A DNA stretch of 64,000 nt, from positions 1-64,000 of the forward strand of contig NZ_FMYP01000014.1 of NCBI RefSeq assembly GCF_900096565.1, given 5' to 3'. Below are positions 9,337-18,304 of the stretch, one piece after another (the first letter of the stretch is position 1; each line of letters begins with the position of its first letter). The position numbers were made by a program, and so were the translations under genes. Under the pieces are notes generated by a model that saw only the letters and a program-made list of their open reading frames with translations, made no database searches and was not told the DNA's origin. Source of the stretch: Williamwhitmania taraxaci. Lineage in GTDB: Bacteria > Bacteroidota > Bacteroidia > Bacteroidales > Williamwhitmaniaceae.

Positions 9337-9937
9337 CAGGGGCATTGCATCCGCATTGAATACCATAGGTTTCTTCAACCGATTCGATTAAGAAGGGGAA
9401 GAGTATTTCGAATTCACTTCTAAATGCATGGTATTCTTTTTCCAGCAATTCAATGGCAGCCTCGGTTCTATTTGGTAAACTTGTGCGTCGTGACATAATG
9501 TTGAGGGCCTCCCCAATTCCTTCTATGGTGGCGTAGGATGCCAATCGTCCGCTTTGTATTATAAAGGGCAAGAAGTATTTTACATCTTTTGGCAAGTGGT
9601 GGTAGTTGCGCACCATATTGTAATAAAACGTGCGGGTATAAGGAGTGAGTGCCGTAGCGCAATAGCTATCCCATGTGGTGGCGAGGATATGATCATAAAA
9701 TATATCCACTACCACTCCTGCATAACGACCATAGACCGGAACTAGTCGTTTTTTGCTCTCTAGGAATGAATGGTGACTGTCCGTGAGGTTGTCGATAGTG
9801 CGATGCATTTTAAGCCCGATGATCACTTTTTCGGGGTAGGCGGTGAAGTTTGTTCCCTTTACGTAGTCGCCAGAGAAGTTTCCCAACTGAATTAACTCGT
9901 CTTTTCCCGATAAATATATGTGTGCAAGAAAATTCAT
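9311..9937 (-). CDS. Acyl carrier protein phosphodiesterase-like protein (AcpH/DUF479)
   Basis: The 208-residue protein matches the AcpH family, which removes 4'-phosphopantetheine from holo-ACP. Landmarks are MNFLAHIYLSG at the start, GNFSGDYVKG, LKMHRTIDNLTDSHH and VVVDIFYDHILA. The His and Asp residues in these segments are those expected to bind metal in this HD-like fold. It is convergent with rodA and their last 26 bases overlap, so no separate terminator fits between them. The biological role outside enterobacteria is uncertain, so the enzymatic label comes from family knowledge only. Confidence 0.85.
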   Translation of the reverse strand: MNFLAHIYLSGKDELIQLGNFSGDYVKGTNFTAYPEKVIIGLKMHRTIDNLTDSHHSFLESKKRLVPVYGRYAGVVVDIFYDHILATTWDSYCATALTPYTRTFYYNMVRNYHHLPKDVKYFLPFIIQSGRLASYATIEGIGEALNIMSRRTSLPNRTEAAIELLEKEYHAFRSEFEILFPFLIESVEETYGIQCGCNAPANDRNLSL

Positions 9938-10158
9938 TTTATTTTCATTTTATACAGTTTCATTTTTACAGTTTTATTTTATTTCAGCGGTTGCTATTAA
10001 CTTTTATCGAGGATAATTATTTTGTTCTGTTTTTGCCAAATTGTATAAATTTCCAAGAAGTGATTGCTCCGCGTAAAGCTAAAGATTATTAGTTGTTTCG
10101 GATAAAAATATTCCATTAAAAAAAGTAATATTTAATGCTAATGGTAACTTAAATATCC

Positions 10159-10166
10159 TATTTTTG
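10159..10166 (+). promoter_or_regulatory. Probable -7 box (TATTTTTG) of the cDPG-synthase-like gene
   Basis: TATTTTTG matches TAnnTTTG and lies 61 bases before the ATG at 10228, leaving a leader of about 55 bases. It lies in the 290-base gap 9938-10227, in which I saw nothing else. A sequence AAAAAGGAG lies just before the start codon. Confidence 0.55.
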
Positions 10167-10227
10167 GAGAGGCGATAAGGCCAATACTACAAACTAACTA
10201 CTAATTCTTAACAAAAAAGGAGCCATT

Positions 10228-11577
10228 ATGTCAAAAAGAAATGTGATTATTATCGGTGCTGCCGGTAGAGACTTCCACAACTTCAACACGTTTTTCCGTG
10301 ACAATAATTCTTACAACGTAGTAGCATTTACTGCTGCTCAAATTCCCGATATCGACGGTAGAAAGTATCCCGCTGCATTGGCAGGCAAGAACTATCCTAA
10401 CGGAATTTCAATTTTTGCCGAGGAGGAACTTCCTCGATTGATCAAGGATTTGGATGTGCAGGACTGTGTATTTTCCTACTCCGACGTACCTTACAATCGT
10501 GTTATGAACATTAGCTCGATAGTAAATGCCGCAGGAGCAAACTTCATGCTTCTTGGTCCAAAGGAAACTATGATTAAGAGCACCAAACCAGTAATTGCTG
10601 TGGTGGCAACGCGTACTGGTTGCGGTAAATCACAAACATCCCGTCGGGTGGTTGAATATCTCATGAGCCAAGGATTGAAGGTTGTGGCTGTTCGGCACCC
10701 TATGCCTTATGGCGACTTAGTTGCTCAGCGCGTTCAACGCTATGCTGAGGTTGGCGACCTTAAGAAGCATAAATGCACCGTGGAGGAGATGGAAGAATAC
10801 GAGCCACACGTAGTTCGCGGTAATGTTATTTATGCTGGCGTCGACTATGAGGATATTCTTCGTGCTGCCGAAAAAGATCCAGGCGGTTGCGATGTTATTC
10901 TCTGGGATGGTGGTAATAACGACTTCTCGTTTTATAAACCCGATCTTACCATTACCGTTGCCGATCCACACCGTCCGGGCAATGAGGTTTCCTACTACCC
11001 GGGTGAGGTTAACCTCCGCATGGCCGATGTAGTTGTAATCAACAAAATGGACTCTGCGGCTCCTGAAGGAATCCAGATTGTTCGCGAAAATATTGCCAAA
11101 TGCAATCCGAAAGCAATTGTTGTTGATGCGGCATCTCCAATTACTGTTGATGATATCGATATCATTAAGGGCAAACGCTGCTTAATTGTGGAAGACGGTC
11201 CTACCCTTACCCATGGTGAAATGAAGATTGGTGCTGGTACCATTGCTGCTCGTAAGTTTGGTGCTTCCGAGGAAGTGGAAGTTCGTCCATTCTTGGTTGG
11301 CAAGCTCAAGGAGACTTTTGAGATTTACCCCAATATTGGCCGTATTCTTCCTGCTATGGGTTACGGTGCTCAGCAGCTTAAGGATCTTGAAGCTACCATT
11401 AACGGAACCGATTGCGATAGTGTTATCATTGGTACGCCAATTGACCTTAATCGAATTATTAAGATCAAAAAGCCAAACACCCGTGTTTACTATGATCTAG
11501 CCGAGATTGGTAAGCCAGATTTAACCGGAGTTCTTGGTGATTTCGTAAAGAAACATAAACTTAGCAAGAAAAAGTAA
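10228..11577 (+). CDS. Cyclic 2,3-diphosphoglycerate synthase-like P-loop GTPase
   Basis: The 449-residue protein resembles proteins annotated as cyclic 2,3-diphosphoglycerate synthetase, known from methanogens where the product is a thermoprotectant. The N-terminal part (1-115) is a Rossmann-like domain starting with NVIIIGAAGRDFHNFN. A P-loop follows at about 127-136 (ATRTGCGKSQTS), then RHPMPYGDL, DVILWDGGNNDFSF and the G4-like VVINKMD. The C-terminal third contains EDGPTLTHGEMKIGAG and PAMGYGAQQLKDLEATIN. Bacterial homologues are widespread and their reaction is not established, so only the nucleotide-binding fold is safe. It stands alone between its own promoter-like box and a strong terminator, so it is probably monocistronic. 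Confidence 0.8.
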   Translation: MSKRNVIIIGAAGRDFHNFNTFFRDNNSYNVVAFTAAQIPDIDGRKYPAALAGKNYPNGISIFAEEELPRLIKDLDVQDCVFSYSDVPYNRVMNISSIVNAAGANFMLLGPKETMIKSTKPVIAVVATRTGCGKSQTSRRVVEYLMSQGLKVVAVRHPMPYGDLVAQRVQRYAEVGDLKKHKCTVEEMEEYEPHVVRGNVIYAGVDYEDILRAAEKDPGGCDVILWDGGNNDFSFYKPDLTITVADPHRPGNEVSYYPGEVNLRMADVVVINKMDSAAPEGIQIVRENIAKCNPKAIVVDAASPITVDDIDIIKGKRCLIVEDGPTLTHGEMKIGAGTIAARKFGASEEVEVRPFLVGKLKETFEIYPNIGRILPAMGYGAQQLKDLEATINGTDCDSVIIGTPIDLNRIIKIKKPNTRVYYDLAEIGKPDLTGVLGDFVKKHKLSKKK

Positions 11578-11595
11578 TCACTCATACTATACTAG

Positions 11596-11628
11596 GAGAG
11601 GCGGCCATTAATGGTCGCCTCTCTTTTT
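11596..11628 (+). terminator. Rho-independent terminator
   Basis: GAGAGGCGGCCATT at 11596-11609 pairs with AATGGTCGCCTCTC (one G-U pair), followed by five T. It lies 19 bases after the stop of the GTPase gene. Confidence 0.85.
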
Positions 11629-11752
11629 GCTTTTATGTGCATCGACAAAAAGTTGCCACACTTTGCTTCTTAATACTCTCTTGTTTCTCTTTATTAAATC
11701 GACTCGATTATGGCCTTTCTACGCTACTGGAAATCTCATTGTCCTGTTTCAA

Positions 11753-12454
11753 TTACTTTCCTTCAATAGCAAATCGCACTTGCATCCTAGCTTCCAGCGT
11801 AATTTTTGAAAATGATAGTTCGTATTCCGAATTTGCTTCGCTTCCGCTCATCATTACGTTGGCCTCTTTGCTGCGAAACTGTTCTTGTGGCATATTCTCC
11901 ATCCAAGAGTTTTCCACCACCATGGTGGCGGCTCCTGCTTTCTCTCCAATAGCGTCTAACAGATATTCGGCTTTTGTTTTTGCGGCTTTCATGGCTTGAA
12001 TGCGCACATCCTTTCGCAAGGTTTCCATAAGCGAGTGGCTAACCTTTACAATGTTCAAATCGGTTATTTCGATTTTTCCCAATTCGTCTACCACACTGCT
12101 CACGGTTTTTGCATCGGATACCACCAGTTGGTAAGTCTTGGAGATGAGCACGTCTTGCTTTCTACGGGAAATCTTGGTGAGGTCGCTTTCGGCATCTTGC
12201 AGCGAGAGATTCTTTATGTCGATTCCTGCACGTTTTAGTGCGCCTTTCATATCCGTTTCGAGTCGTTCAATGGAGATCTTTCCCCTGGATTCATTTCGCT
12301 CCTTCAGCATAATGCGCAAGTAGATTTGATCGGGGACCACTTCCATTTTTGCGATCCCGGTAACCTCTATGTATGGTTTCTCTTGTTGGTAAACCTGTCC
12401 AATTGCCAATGTTGTGAAGAGCATTGCTGCTGCTAAAAAACTATACTTCTTCAT
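11753..12454 (-). CDS. Secreted SIMPL-domain (DUF541) protein
   Basis: The reading frame extends to 12511, but MKKYSFLAAAMLFTTLAIG at 12454 is a clean signal peptide, so that ATG is chosen (233 residues). After cleavage the chain begins YIEVTGIAKMEVVPDQIYL, the start of the SIMPL domain (DUF541). The domain fills the rest, with a middle part KTYQLVVSDAKTVSSVVDEL and a C-terminal strand-rich region. The family is periplasmic or outer-surface and is linked in some bacteria to oxidative stress, but its molecular function is unknown. The gene stands alone, divergent from the secreted-protein gene at 12762. Confidence 0.85.
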   Translation of the reverse strand: MKKYSFLAAAMLFTTLAIGQVYQQEKPYIEVTGIAKMEVVPDQIYLRIMLKERNESRGKISIERLETDMKGALKRAGIDIKNLSLQDAESDLTKISRRKQDVLISKTYQLVVSDAKTVSSVVDELGKIEITDLNIVKVSHSLMETLRKDVRIQAMKAAKTKAEYLLDAIGEKAGAATMVVENSWMENMPQEQFRSKEANVMMSGSEANSEYELSFSKITLEARMQVRFAIEGK

Positions 12455-12713
12455 GGTATTATGCTTTAGTTTTATTTCTGGAAAATCGGCAAATTGTTTG
12501 AATGCCTCCAATCATTTCTTTCAAACCTCGTGCCACTTTTCGATGATAATCTGACCTTTGATTGGACAATATCTGCATATTAATTGGGTTTATACTATCA
12601 TAAGTCGGTGCTTGAAGGTGTTTGCTATGTTCGTTCTTTTTTCCTTAAACCTTGCAGTACCTCTATGAATCAAGCAAAATATTAAATAGTTCTCTTTTTT
12701 GAGGAAAGGATGG

Positions 12714-12743
12714 TTGTGAACTTTTTTTATCTTCCTACTTTTG
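12714..12743 (+). promoter_or_regulatory. Bacteroidota-type promoter (TTG - 19 nt - TACTTTTG)
   Basis: TTG at 12714-12716 and TACTTTTG at 12736-12743 are separated by 19 bases, the spacing of the -33/-7 elements in Bacteroidota. The -7 box overlaps a TTG codon at 12741 that could open a longer frame. This supports ATG 12762 as the true start, with transcription starting near 12750. Confidence 0.7.
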
Positions 12744-12761
12744 TATCAAAGCCAATTTACT

Positions 12762-13628
12762 ATGCGTTTCCTTTTCTTATTTCTTATTGCCGTAATCATG
12801 TCGAGTTCATTGTGGGCTCAAAATACCGATACTACAAGAGTTGTAAAGGACTCTACTGGTTTGGTTATTCAGGATGTTATTCCGGTTTCTATTCAAGTAA
12901 TCGATTCCGTTGCCAAGAAGATCGATTTACCTGTAATCACAGTAACTCCCGATTCTACTAATGTTTCCTCTTCGGTCGATACGCTTAACGTGCCTTCGAT
13001 TGCTAAAGATACTGTTGTATCTAAGTCCGATAGTTCTTCTACAGGCGTGAATGCCGTTAATTCTCCCGCTGTTATTATTCCCAACGCACCGCTTGATCCT
13101 AACTATACCTACTCATCCCAAAACTATGGGTTGGCTTTAGCAAAGGTAGGTAACAAGGAGCAGACCGATACCATTGTGTTCCTCAATGGCGATAAGGTAT
13201 TGGCCAATGTGAAGAAGTTTACCTTTAGAGATCTTTTTTACGGTTTCCCGGGCGATGTAAAGATGGTGGCGGTCGATCGTAGATATGTGCAAAAGATAAT
13301 TTACAAGTATGGACGTGTAGAGACCATATCTGCGCGTGAGGTTGATATCCGCGAGGTAGGCGGGTGGAAGGATGTTAAGGTTCTTAAAAAGCGCACGGCT
13401 GCTATTAAGGATATGGTAGACGTAGGTGAAGTGGAGGGTGTCGATGAAGGAACACGCGAAAAGTATGTGGATGCTCGTGATCTCGAGCGCAGCGCAACCA
13501 TTACCATTCAAAAGAAAGCGGCTCTTCTTGGTGCTACAATTGTGCTTATCACTACCCGCGATGTTCGCAGACCGTATGGCGATCCGCCATATGTTCGGTT
13601 GGTGGCAAGGGCCTATAAGCCGAAGTAG
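12762..13628 (+). CDS. Secreted protein of unknown function, paralogue of the 46265-46822 gene
   Basis: The product has 288 residues. A signal peptide (MRFLFLFLIAVIMSSSLWAQ) is followed by a low-complexity Thr/Ser/Val/Asp-rich stretch to about residue 115 and a conserved C-terminal half. That half starts DTIVFLNGDKVLANVKKF, continues VQKIIYKYGRVETI, and ends with a basic hydrophobic segment TITIQKKAALLGATIVLIT. The same blocks in the same order occur in the 185-residue product at 46265-46822 (DTILMLNGKKLLVNI, VQTIMYKSGRREVI, EIRVKKKAANFGGIVILLT), so the two are paralogues. No known domain name was recognised. A terminator follows at 13657. Confidence 0.8.
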   Translation: MRFLFLFLIAVIMSSSLWAQNTDTTRVVKDSTGLVIQDVIPVSIQVIDSVAKKIDLPVITVTPDSTNVSSSVDTLNVPSIAKDTVVSKSDSSSTGVNAVNSPAVIIPNAPLDPNYTYSSQNYGLALAKVGNKEQTDTIVFLNGDKVLANVKKFTFRDLFYGFPGDVKMVAVDRRYVQKIIYKYGRVETISAREVDIREVGGWKDVKVLKKRTAAIKDMVDVGEVEGVDEGTREKYVDARDLERSATITIQKKAALLGATIVLITTRDVRRPYGDPPYVRLVARAYKPK

Positions 13629-13656
13629 TGAATTGATATTCTGATAGAAAATGATT

Positions 13657-13689
13657 AATGAGCCATATTTTTACGGCTCATTTTTTTTG
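13657..13689 (+). terminator. Rho-independent terminator
   Basis: AATGAGCC at 13657-13664 and GGCTCATT at 13675-13682 form the stem, followed by a run of T. It ends the preceding plus-strand gene; the A-rich left flank is too weak to say it also serves the convergent glgB. Confidence 0.8.
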
Positions 13690-13742
13690 TAACGGCAGGT
13701 GAGTTTTTTATGTGTGGGCTTATTTCGGTGAGCCGGTATAGC

Positions 13743-15743
13743 CTAGAGTCTTTTTAATACCAATCCAGTTCTTGTTGGGAGATAGAGCATTAAATTTTCG
13801 AGTCCAAAGCTATTCGTTCCGCCAATGGTGAGATGCTTTACGCGGTTATCGACCCTGCCTTGGCCTCCAAATTCCAGATCGTCCGTAGTGAAGACGCCTT
13901 TATACGTGCCGGGTTCTACCGGTATGGGATAGTTGGTGTAGGATTGTGCGTGGTTAAAGTTAAATACAAAAAGGTAATCCTTTCGGCTGTATGCTAGCAC
14001 CTGGTTGGGCGTGTCGGAGTGTCTTAGTGACGTGTACTTTTCCGAAAACAGATCACTTTTCTTGGCTAGTGCAATAAGTTGGTTGTCGAAGGTTTGCAAC
14101 CATTGGTATTTTAGTTTGCTATTCTCGGCAAGGCTCCATTGCCTGCGCGCATACAGGTAGGACCAATTATTCTCCTTCCGGGGAAAGTCGATCCATTCGG
14201 GATGTCCAAACTCATTTCCCATAAAGTTGAGGTATCCCGATCCTGCCGTAGTGAGCGTGATGAGCCGAATAACCTTGTGAAGGGCAATTGCTCTATCGAT
14301 TATTAGGTTGTCGAGGCCCATGTCCATGTGGGTGTAGATCTCAGCTCCGGCAAGTCGAAAGAACAGCGTTTGATCGCCCACCAATGCCTGATCGTGCGAT
14401 TCGGCATAGGAGATGGTGCTTTCATCGCCACGACGACTGGTGAGCTCGTAGTAGATGTTGCCCACATCCCACTGCTCGTCCGGGAGTCCCTTTACTACCT
14501 TAATCCAATAGTCGGGTATGCCCATGGCCAAGCGATAGTCGAAGCCATAGCCGCCCTCCTCTAGTGGGGTGGCGAGCCCAGGCATTCCGCTCATCTCCTC
14601 TGCAATGGTTATGGCGCTGGGATGGGTTTCGTGAATGAGTTTGTTGGCAAGGGTTAGGTAGGCAATGGCATTCTCATCTTGTGCGCCATCGTAGTACATA
14701 CGGTAATCGGTAAAGTCTTTTCCTAGTCCATGGTCGAGGTAAAGCATGCTCGTGACGCCATCGAAGCGGAGTCCATCAAACTTAAACTCATCGAGCCAAT
14801 ACTGGCAGTTGGAGAGGAGGAAATGCAGCACCTCCGGTCTGCCATAATTAAAGCATAGCGAATCCCATGCTACGTGCAGCCTGCGGGCTCCCGCGTGGAA
14901 GTATTGCGAGCCACTTCCGTCGAACAATCCAAGCCCTTCCATTTCGTTTTGCACCGAGTGGGAGTGAATAAGATCCATCACCACAGCTAATCCCAACCCA
15001 TGCGCGGTGTCGATGAGGTGTTTAAGATCGTCGGGAGTGCCGAAGCGCGACGATACGGCAAAGAAATTGGATACATGATAGCCAAAAGACCCATAGTATG
15101 GATGCTCCTGAATGGCCATGAGCTGCACCGTGTTGTATCCATCCTTCTTAATGCGCGGAAGAATGTGCGCTGTAAACTCGTTGTAGGAGGATACCTTGCC
15201 CTCCTCGGCACTCATGCCGACGTGGGCTTCGTAAATTAGGGGATGGGTGCTGCTTGGCTCGAAATCGGGATTCTTCCATTGGAATGGATGCGAAGGGGCC
15301 CAGATTTCAGCATCGAAAACCTTAGTCTCTTCGTTTTGAACCATTCGATTGCCATAGGCAGGTAGACGGTAGCCTTCGCCACCTTCCCATTTTATGAACA
15401 GCTTATAGTGCTGTCCATGCTTAAGTGTCTTTAGTGGTAGCGTTATCTCCCAATTTCCATATAGTTTCCTAGTAAGCGAATACGCTTCATCAATTTTCCA
15501 ATCGGAGAAATCACCCACCAGATAAATGGCCATTGCATTTGGTGCCCACTCCCTAAATATCCATTCTTTTGGCGTTTTGTGCAGACCAAAGTAAAGATGG
15601 CCCAAGGCAATTTCCGACAACTTTCTTCCCCTGCAGAGTATGCTTTGGCGCTGCCGAACTAGCTCTTGGCGGCGTAGAATAACATCGGCGTAGGGCAGTA
15701 AATAGGGATCGTTTTCTACAATGGGGGGTAATGAACTCTTCAT
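13743..15743 (-). CDS. glgB: 1,4-alpha-glucan branching enzyme (GH13)
   Basis: The enzyme makes alpha-1,6 branches in glycogen. The 666-residue protein has an N-terminal CBM48 domain (KEWIFREWAPNAMAIYLVGD), a GH13 (beta/alpha)8 barrel and a C-terminal beta domain. Barrel landmarks are YEAHVGMS, VVMDLIHSHSV, the nucleophile Asp in DGLRFDGVTS, the acid/base Glu in IAEEMSGMPG and the third Asp in AESHDQALVG. The eukaryote-like type without a long N-terminal extension fits the length. No other glycogen genes are adjacent; pgi, which shares the hexose phosphate pool, is 3 kb away. Start ATG 15743 gives MKSSLPPIVENDPYLLPY, consistent with the family. Confidence 0.93.
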   Translation of the reverse strand: MKSSLPPIVENDPYLLPYADVILRRQELVRQRQSILCRGRKLSEIALGHLYFGLHKTPKEWIFREWAPNAMAIYLVGDFSDWKIDEAYSLTRKLYGNWEITLPLKTLKHGQHYKLFIKWEGGEGYRLPAYGNRMVQNEETKVFDAEIWAPSHPFQWKNPDFEPSSTHPLIYEAHVGMSAEEGKVSSYNEFTAHILPRIKKDGYNTVQLMAIQEHPYYGSFGYHVSNFFAVSSRFGTPDDLKHLIDTAHGLGLAVVMDLIHSHSVQNEMEGLGLFDGSGSQYFHAGARRLHVAWDSLCFNYGRPEVLHFLLSNCQYWLDEFKFDGLRFDGVTSMLYLDHGLGKDFTDYRMYYDGAQDENAIAYLTLANKLIHETHPSAITIAEEMSGMPGLATPLEEGGYGFDYRLAMGIPDYWIKVVKGLPDEQWDVGNIYYELTSRRGDESTISYAESHDQALVGDQTLFFRLAGAEIYTHMDMGLDNLIIDRAIALHKVIRLITLTTAGSGYLNFMGNEFGHPEWIDFPRKENNWSYLYARRQWSLAENSKLKYQWLQTFDNQLIALAKKSDLFSEKYTSLRHSDTPNQVLAYSRKDYLFVFNFNHAQSYTNYPIPVEPGTYKGVFTTDDLEFGGQGRVDNRVKHLTIGGTNSFGLENLMLYLPTRTGLVLKRL

Positions 15744-16282
15744 GGTTTGGCAGTGTATTACTAAAGGCTAATATACGGTTTTAAAACTGAAGGTTTAAGG
15801 TTAACGGATAAAAGATGTCCTGGCGGAGAATTCAAGTGGTAGGGGAAGGTTTGCTATGGGATTATTAGGATACACCCTACTGCATCACTTTTCCGAGAGG
15901 GCATTCTTTGCATAAATTGTAGTTTTGCGCATCATTTTTTTTCCCGATTAACAGATTTGTGCTCATATCGATTAATAATTTGATGACATCTCCATTAATT
16001 AGCCAATATCATCGAATTGAATGGCTCAGTTGAAGAAAAAAGTGGTGATGTTGTATAGTATTAAGGTGAATTCTCCTTAAAATTAGCTGATGCCAGATAA
16101 AAAAATGGTGATGCCGCCATGTTTTATGGTAACGTCGGCATATTTTCAATTGATTGTCATTTTTAGCCATAGTAATGGGATGGTTTTTTACTCTTATTGG
16201 CCGGTTATTGCGCTTCTATTATAAGCCATTTGGACAAGCAGTTCGGTTTGTTTTCGGGTTGTCTTTTCCTTTTCATAGTACA
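15744..16282. other. Intergenic region without a supported gene
   Basis: A gap of over 500 bases. A 62-codon plus-strand frame at 16154-16342 runs through the terminator hairpin and lacks support. I see no tRNA, repeat or convincing promoter here. Confidence 0.5.
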
Positions 16283-16311
16283 AAAAAAAGCCCCAGATGG
16301 GGCTCTCTTTT
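16283..16311. terminator. Bidirectional terminator hairpin
   Basis: AAAAAAAGCCCC (16283-16294), loop AGAT, GGGGCT followed by CTCTTTT. It lies about 35 bases beyond the stop of the minus-strand gene 16345-16812, whose transcript would end in the A-run read as T. Confidence 0.75.
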
Positions 16312-16344
16312 AATGCTGACCAATGGTTCGGCGATAGTCTAGGT

Positions 16345-16812
16345 TTATTTGTTGGGATCGTTCTTGGGGCGGCCGTAACCTGGATATAGTGAACGCAAAT
16401 CTTCGTATGCCGCTTTAGCACCCGGTACATTTTGCTGCGAGAGGATTTGCAAACTTTTGTAAAGCAGTAATGCATGGCTATAGGCTTCGCTGCCTGCAAG
16501 TATGGCCATGCTGCGCACGTCTACGGCAAGGAGGTCTAGCTCAGCCTCTATCTCGTTGTATGTTTCGGCTATTGTAATGTCGTTGGTGAATTCTTCTACA
16601 TTTATGAGCGATAGCGAGAAGGCTGAATTGGAGGCATATTCTTGCGCTCGGCCTACAAATGCTTTCGACTTTGGACCATACTTTGCCATTCCCCTTATTT
16701 CATCGGGTGTGAGCACCACTGGGGTTGGAATTAACTCACGAACGCTTCTAATTCTAACTTTTGCCTGGTCAATGGCTGCACGTTCAACTGTGACATTAAT
16801 CTGACTTTTCAT
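16345..16812 (-). CDS. Conserved-looking hypothetical protein, 155 residues
   Basis: I do not recognise the family. The frame is open to 16866, but ATG 16812 (MKSQINVTVERAAIDQAKV) is preferred because the extra N-terminus is Cys-rich and unlike the rest. The protein is soluble and mostly helical in appearance, with no signal peptide or membrane segment. A segment around residues 48-70 (GPKSKAFVGRAQEYASNSA) and a helical stretch EIEAELDLLAVDVRSMAIL stand out, and the C-terminus ends LYPGYGRPKNDPNK. It is followed by a terminator and has no operon partner. The helical, Ala-rich character loosely recalls the DUF6261-like protein at 61474, but no shared motif was found. Confidence 0.6.
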   Translation of the reverse strand: MKSQINVTVERAAIDQAKVRIRSVRELIPTPVVLTPDEIRGMAKYGPKSKAFVGRAQEYASNSAFSLSLINVEEFTNDITIAETYNEIEAELDLLAVDVRSMAILAGSEAYSHALLLYKSLQILSQQNVPGAKAAYEDLRSLYPGYGRPKNDPNK

Positions 16813-16866
16813 AATGTAAAGGTTTGTAGTGAAACATATCACCAATTTACAACATTCCGACAACAA

Positions 16867-17171
16867 AAAACAATACCCTCCTCTTGATTATTACAGGTGT
16901 ATGCTCCGAATAGGACGAAAATACTTGGGTTTTGTGTAAATATGTTTAGCAACATATATACTGGGTGTATGGCTACTTTATATCTCGTTTAATTGTGGCG
17001 TAACTATCAAATTCATTACATTTTCCATTCAATCCAAGCCTATGCAATACGCAATAAATAATTGATAGTCATAAAATTGGTTGTTATTGGTTTTTTAAAT
17101 AAGTTTATAGGGATTAAGTTTCACTTTAAAGGTATTGATTTGTTATTGCTAACCTTAAAAAAATTATAGTT
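16867..17171. other. Divergent A+T-rich intergenic region
   Basis: About 300 bases between divergent genes, rich in A and T, presumably holding both promoters. No box matching TAnnTTTG at a plausible distance was clear. Confidence 0.4.
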
Positions 17172-18242
17172 ATGGAATTCAAGGAACAAATAAAGCAGCT
17201 GGGAGAAAAAGTTTCAAAATTAAGATCCCAAGTTTTAACGGAAGAAGCTACGAAAAGTGCATTCGTAATGCCTTTTATTCAAATTCTTGGTTATGATTTG
17301 TTCAACCCATTGGAGGTTGTTCCCGAATTTGTTACTGACTATGGTGCGAAAAACATTGAAAAAATTGATTACGCCATTTTAAATGATAATGTACCAGTTT
17401 TGGTTATAGAGTGTAAGAATCATGGCGAAAATTTAGACAAGCATTACACCCAAGTCCATAAATATTTCCATCTAACCAATGCTCGATTTGCTGTTTTAAC
17501 AAATGGTGTGCAATATAATTTCTATGCCGATATCGATAATGCGAATAAGATGGACGAAAAGCCTTTTCTGAGTTTCGATATTACGAATATCAAAGAGCAG
17601 CAAATAAAGGAATTGGCCAAGTTTCATAAGAGTGGTTTTGATGTTAATACTATTCTTACTACGGCTAGCGAGTTGAAATATGCCAATGCCATTAGAGGTG
17701 TTCTTATGGATGAGATCTCCGTTCCAACCCCGGAATTTGTTAAGTTTTTCGTTAGTCGTGTTTATGATGGTAAAGCGACAGAAAAAGTTATGCTACAGTT
17801 TACTGGTATCGTCAAGCGTACCATCGAGCAAACATTCAATGATATTGTTAGCGATCGGCTGATGAGCGCAATTAATCAAACAAAACAGGTGCAAAACGAC
17901 AGTATTCAAGATGTTGCTTTGGTTGAAACGGATGAGAGTAAGGTAATCACTACGGAGGAGGAGTTGAATGGATTCTATATTGTGAAAAGTATTTTACGAA
18001 TAAAGACTGCATCCTCAAGATTGTCTTACCGGGACTCTCAATCTTACTTTAGCGTGATTTTAGATGATAATAACCGAAAGCCAATATGCAGACTCTGGTT
18101 AAATGGACAGAATAAAAAGCATATAGGTCTTTTCGATCGGGATAAGAAGGAGACAAAATATGAGATTAGTTCGCTTGATGATATTTATAACTACTCGGTA
18201 CAATTACTCGAAACAGTGGGCTATTATGAAGAAGAGAAGTAA
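17172..18242 (+). CDS. Stand-alone HsdR N-terminal-type nuclease domain protein
   Basis: The 356-residue product begins like the N-terminal domain of type I restriction R subunits. EEATKSAFVMPFIQILGYD is followed by a PD-(D/E)xK core: Asp66 in EKIDYAIL, Glu80 and Lys82 in VLVIECKN, and the QxxxY motif at Gln94-Tyr98 (HYTQVHKYFH) found in HsdR and RecB-like nucleases. The helicase motor of HsdR is absent, and no hsdM or hsdS gene is near. The C-terminal part (about 260-356) is a separate domain with FYIVKSILRIKTASSRLSYR and a Trp-containing strand, which may bind nucleic acid. A role in defence or in modified-DNA restriction is inference only. Confidence 0.75.
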   Translation: MEFKEQIKQLGEKVSKLRSQVLTEEATKSAFVMPFIQILGYDLFNPLEVVPEFVTDYGAKNIEKIDYAILNDNVPVLVIECKNHGENLDKHYTQVHKYFHLTNARFAVLTNGVQYNFYADIDNANKMDEKPFLSFDITNIKEQQIKELAKFHKSGFDVNTILTTASELKYANAIRGVLMDEISVPTPEFVKFFVSRVYDGKATEKVMLQFTGIVKRTIEQTFNDIVSDRLMSAINQTKQVQNDSIQDVALVETDESKVITTEEELNGFYIVKSILRIKTASSRLSYRDSQSYFSVILDDNNRKPICRLWLNGQNKKHIGLFDRDKKETKYEISSLDDIYNYSVQLLETVGYYEEEK

Positions 18243-18272
18243 GGTCTGTTGAATTTATATCTTGCGTATTAA

Positions 18273-18304
18273 GGAGCCATCTATCACCGGGTGGCTCTTT
18301 TTTA
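18273..18304 (+). terminator. Rho-independent terminator
   Basis: GAGCCA at 18274-18279 pairs with TGGCTC at 18292-18297, followed by a T-run. It lies about 30 bases after the nuclease-domain gene. Confidence 0.7.

Noticed and set aside
16154-16342. 62-codon plus-strand frame
   Set aside because: Passes through the terminator hairpin at 16283-16311 and has no support of its own.
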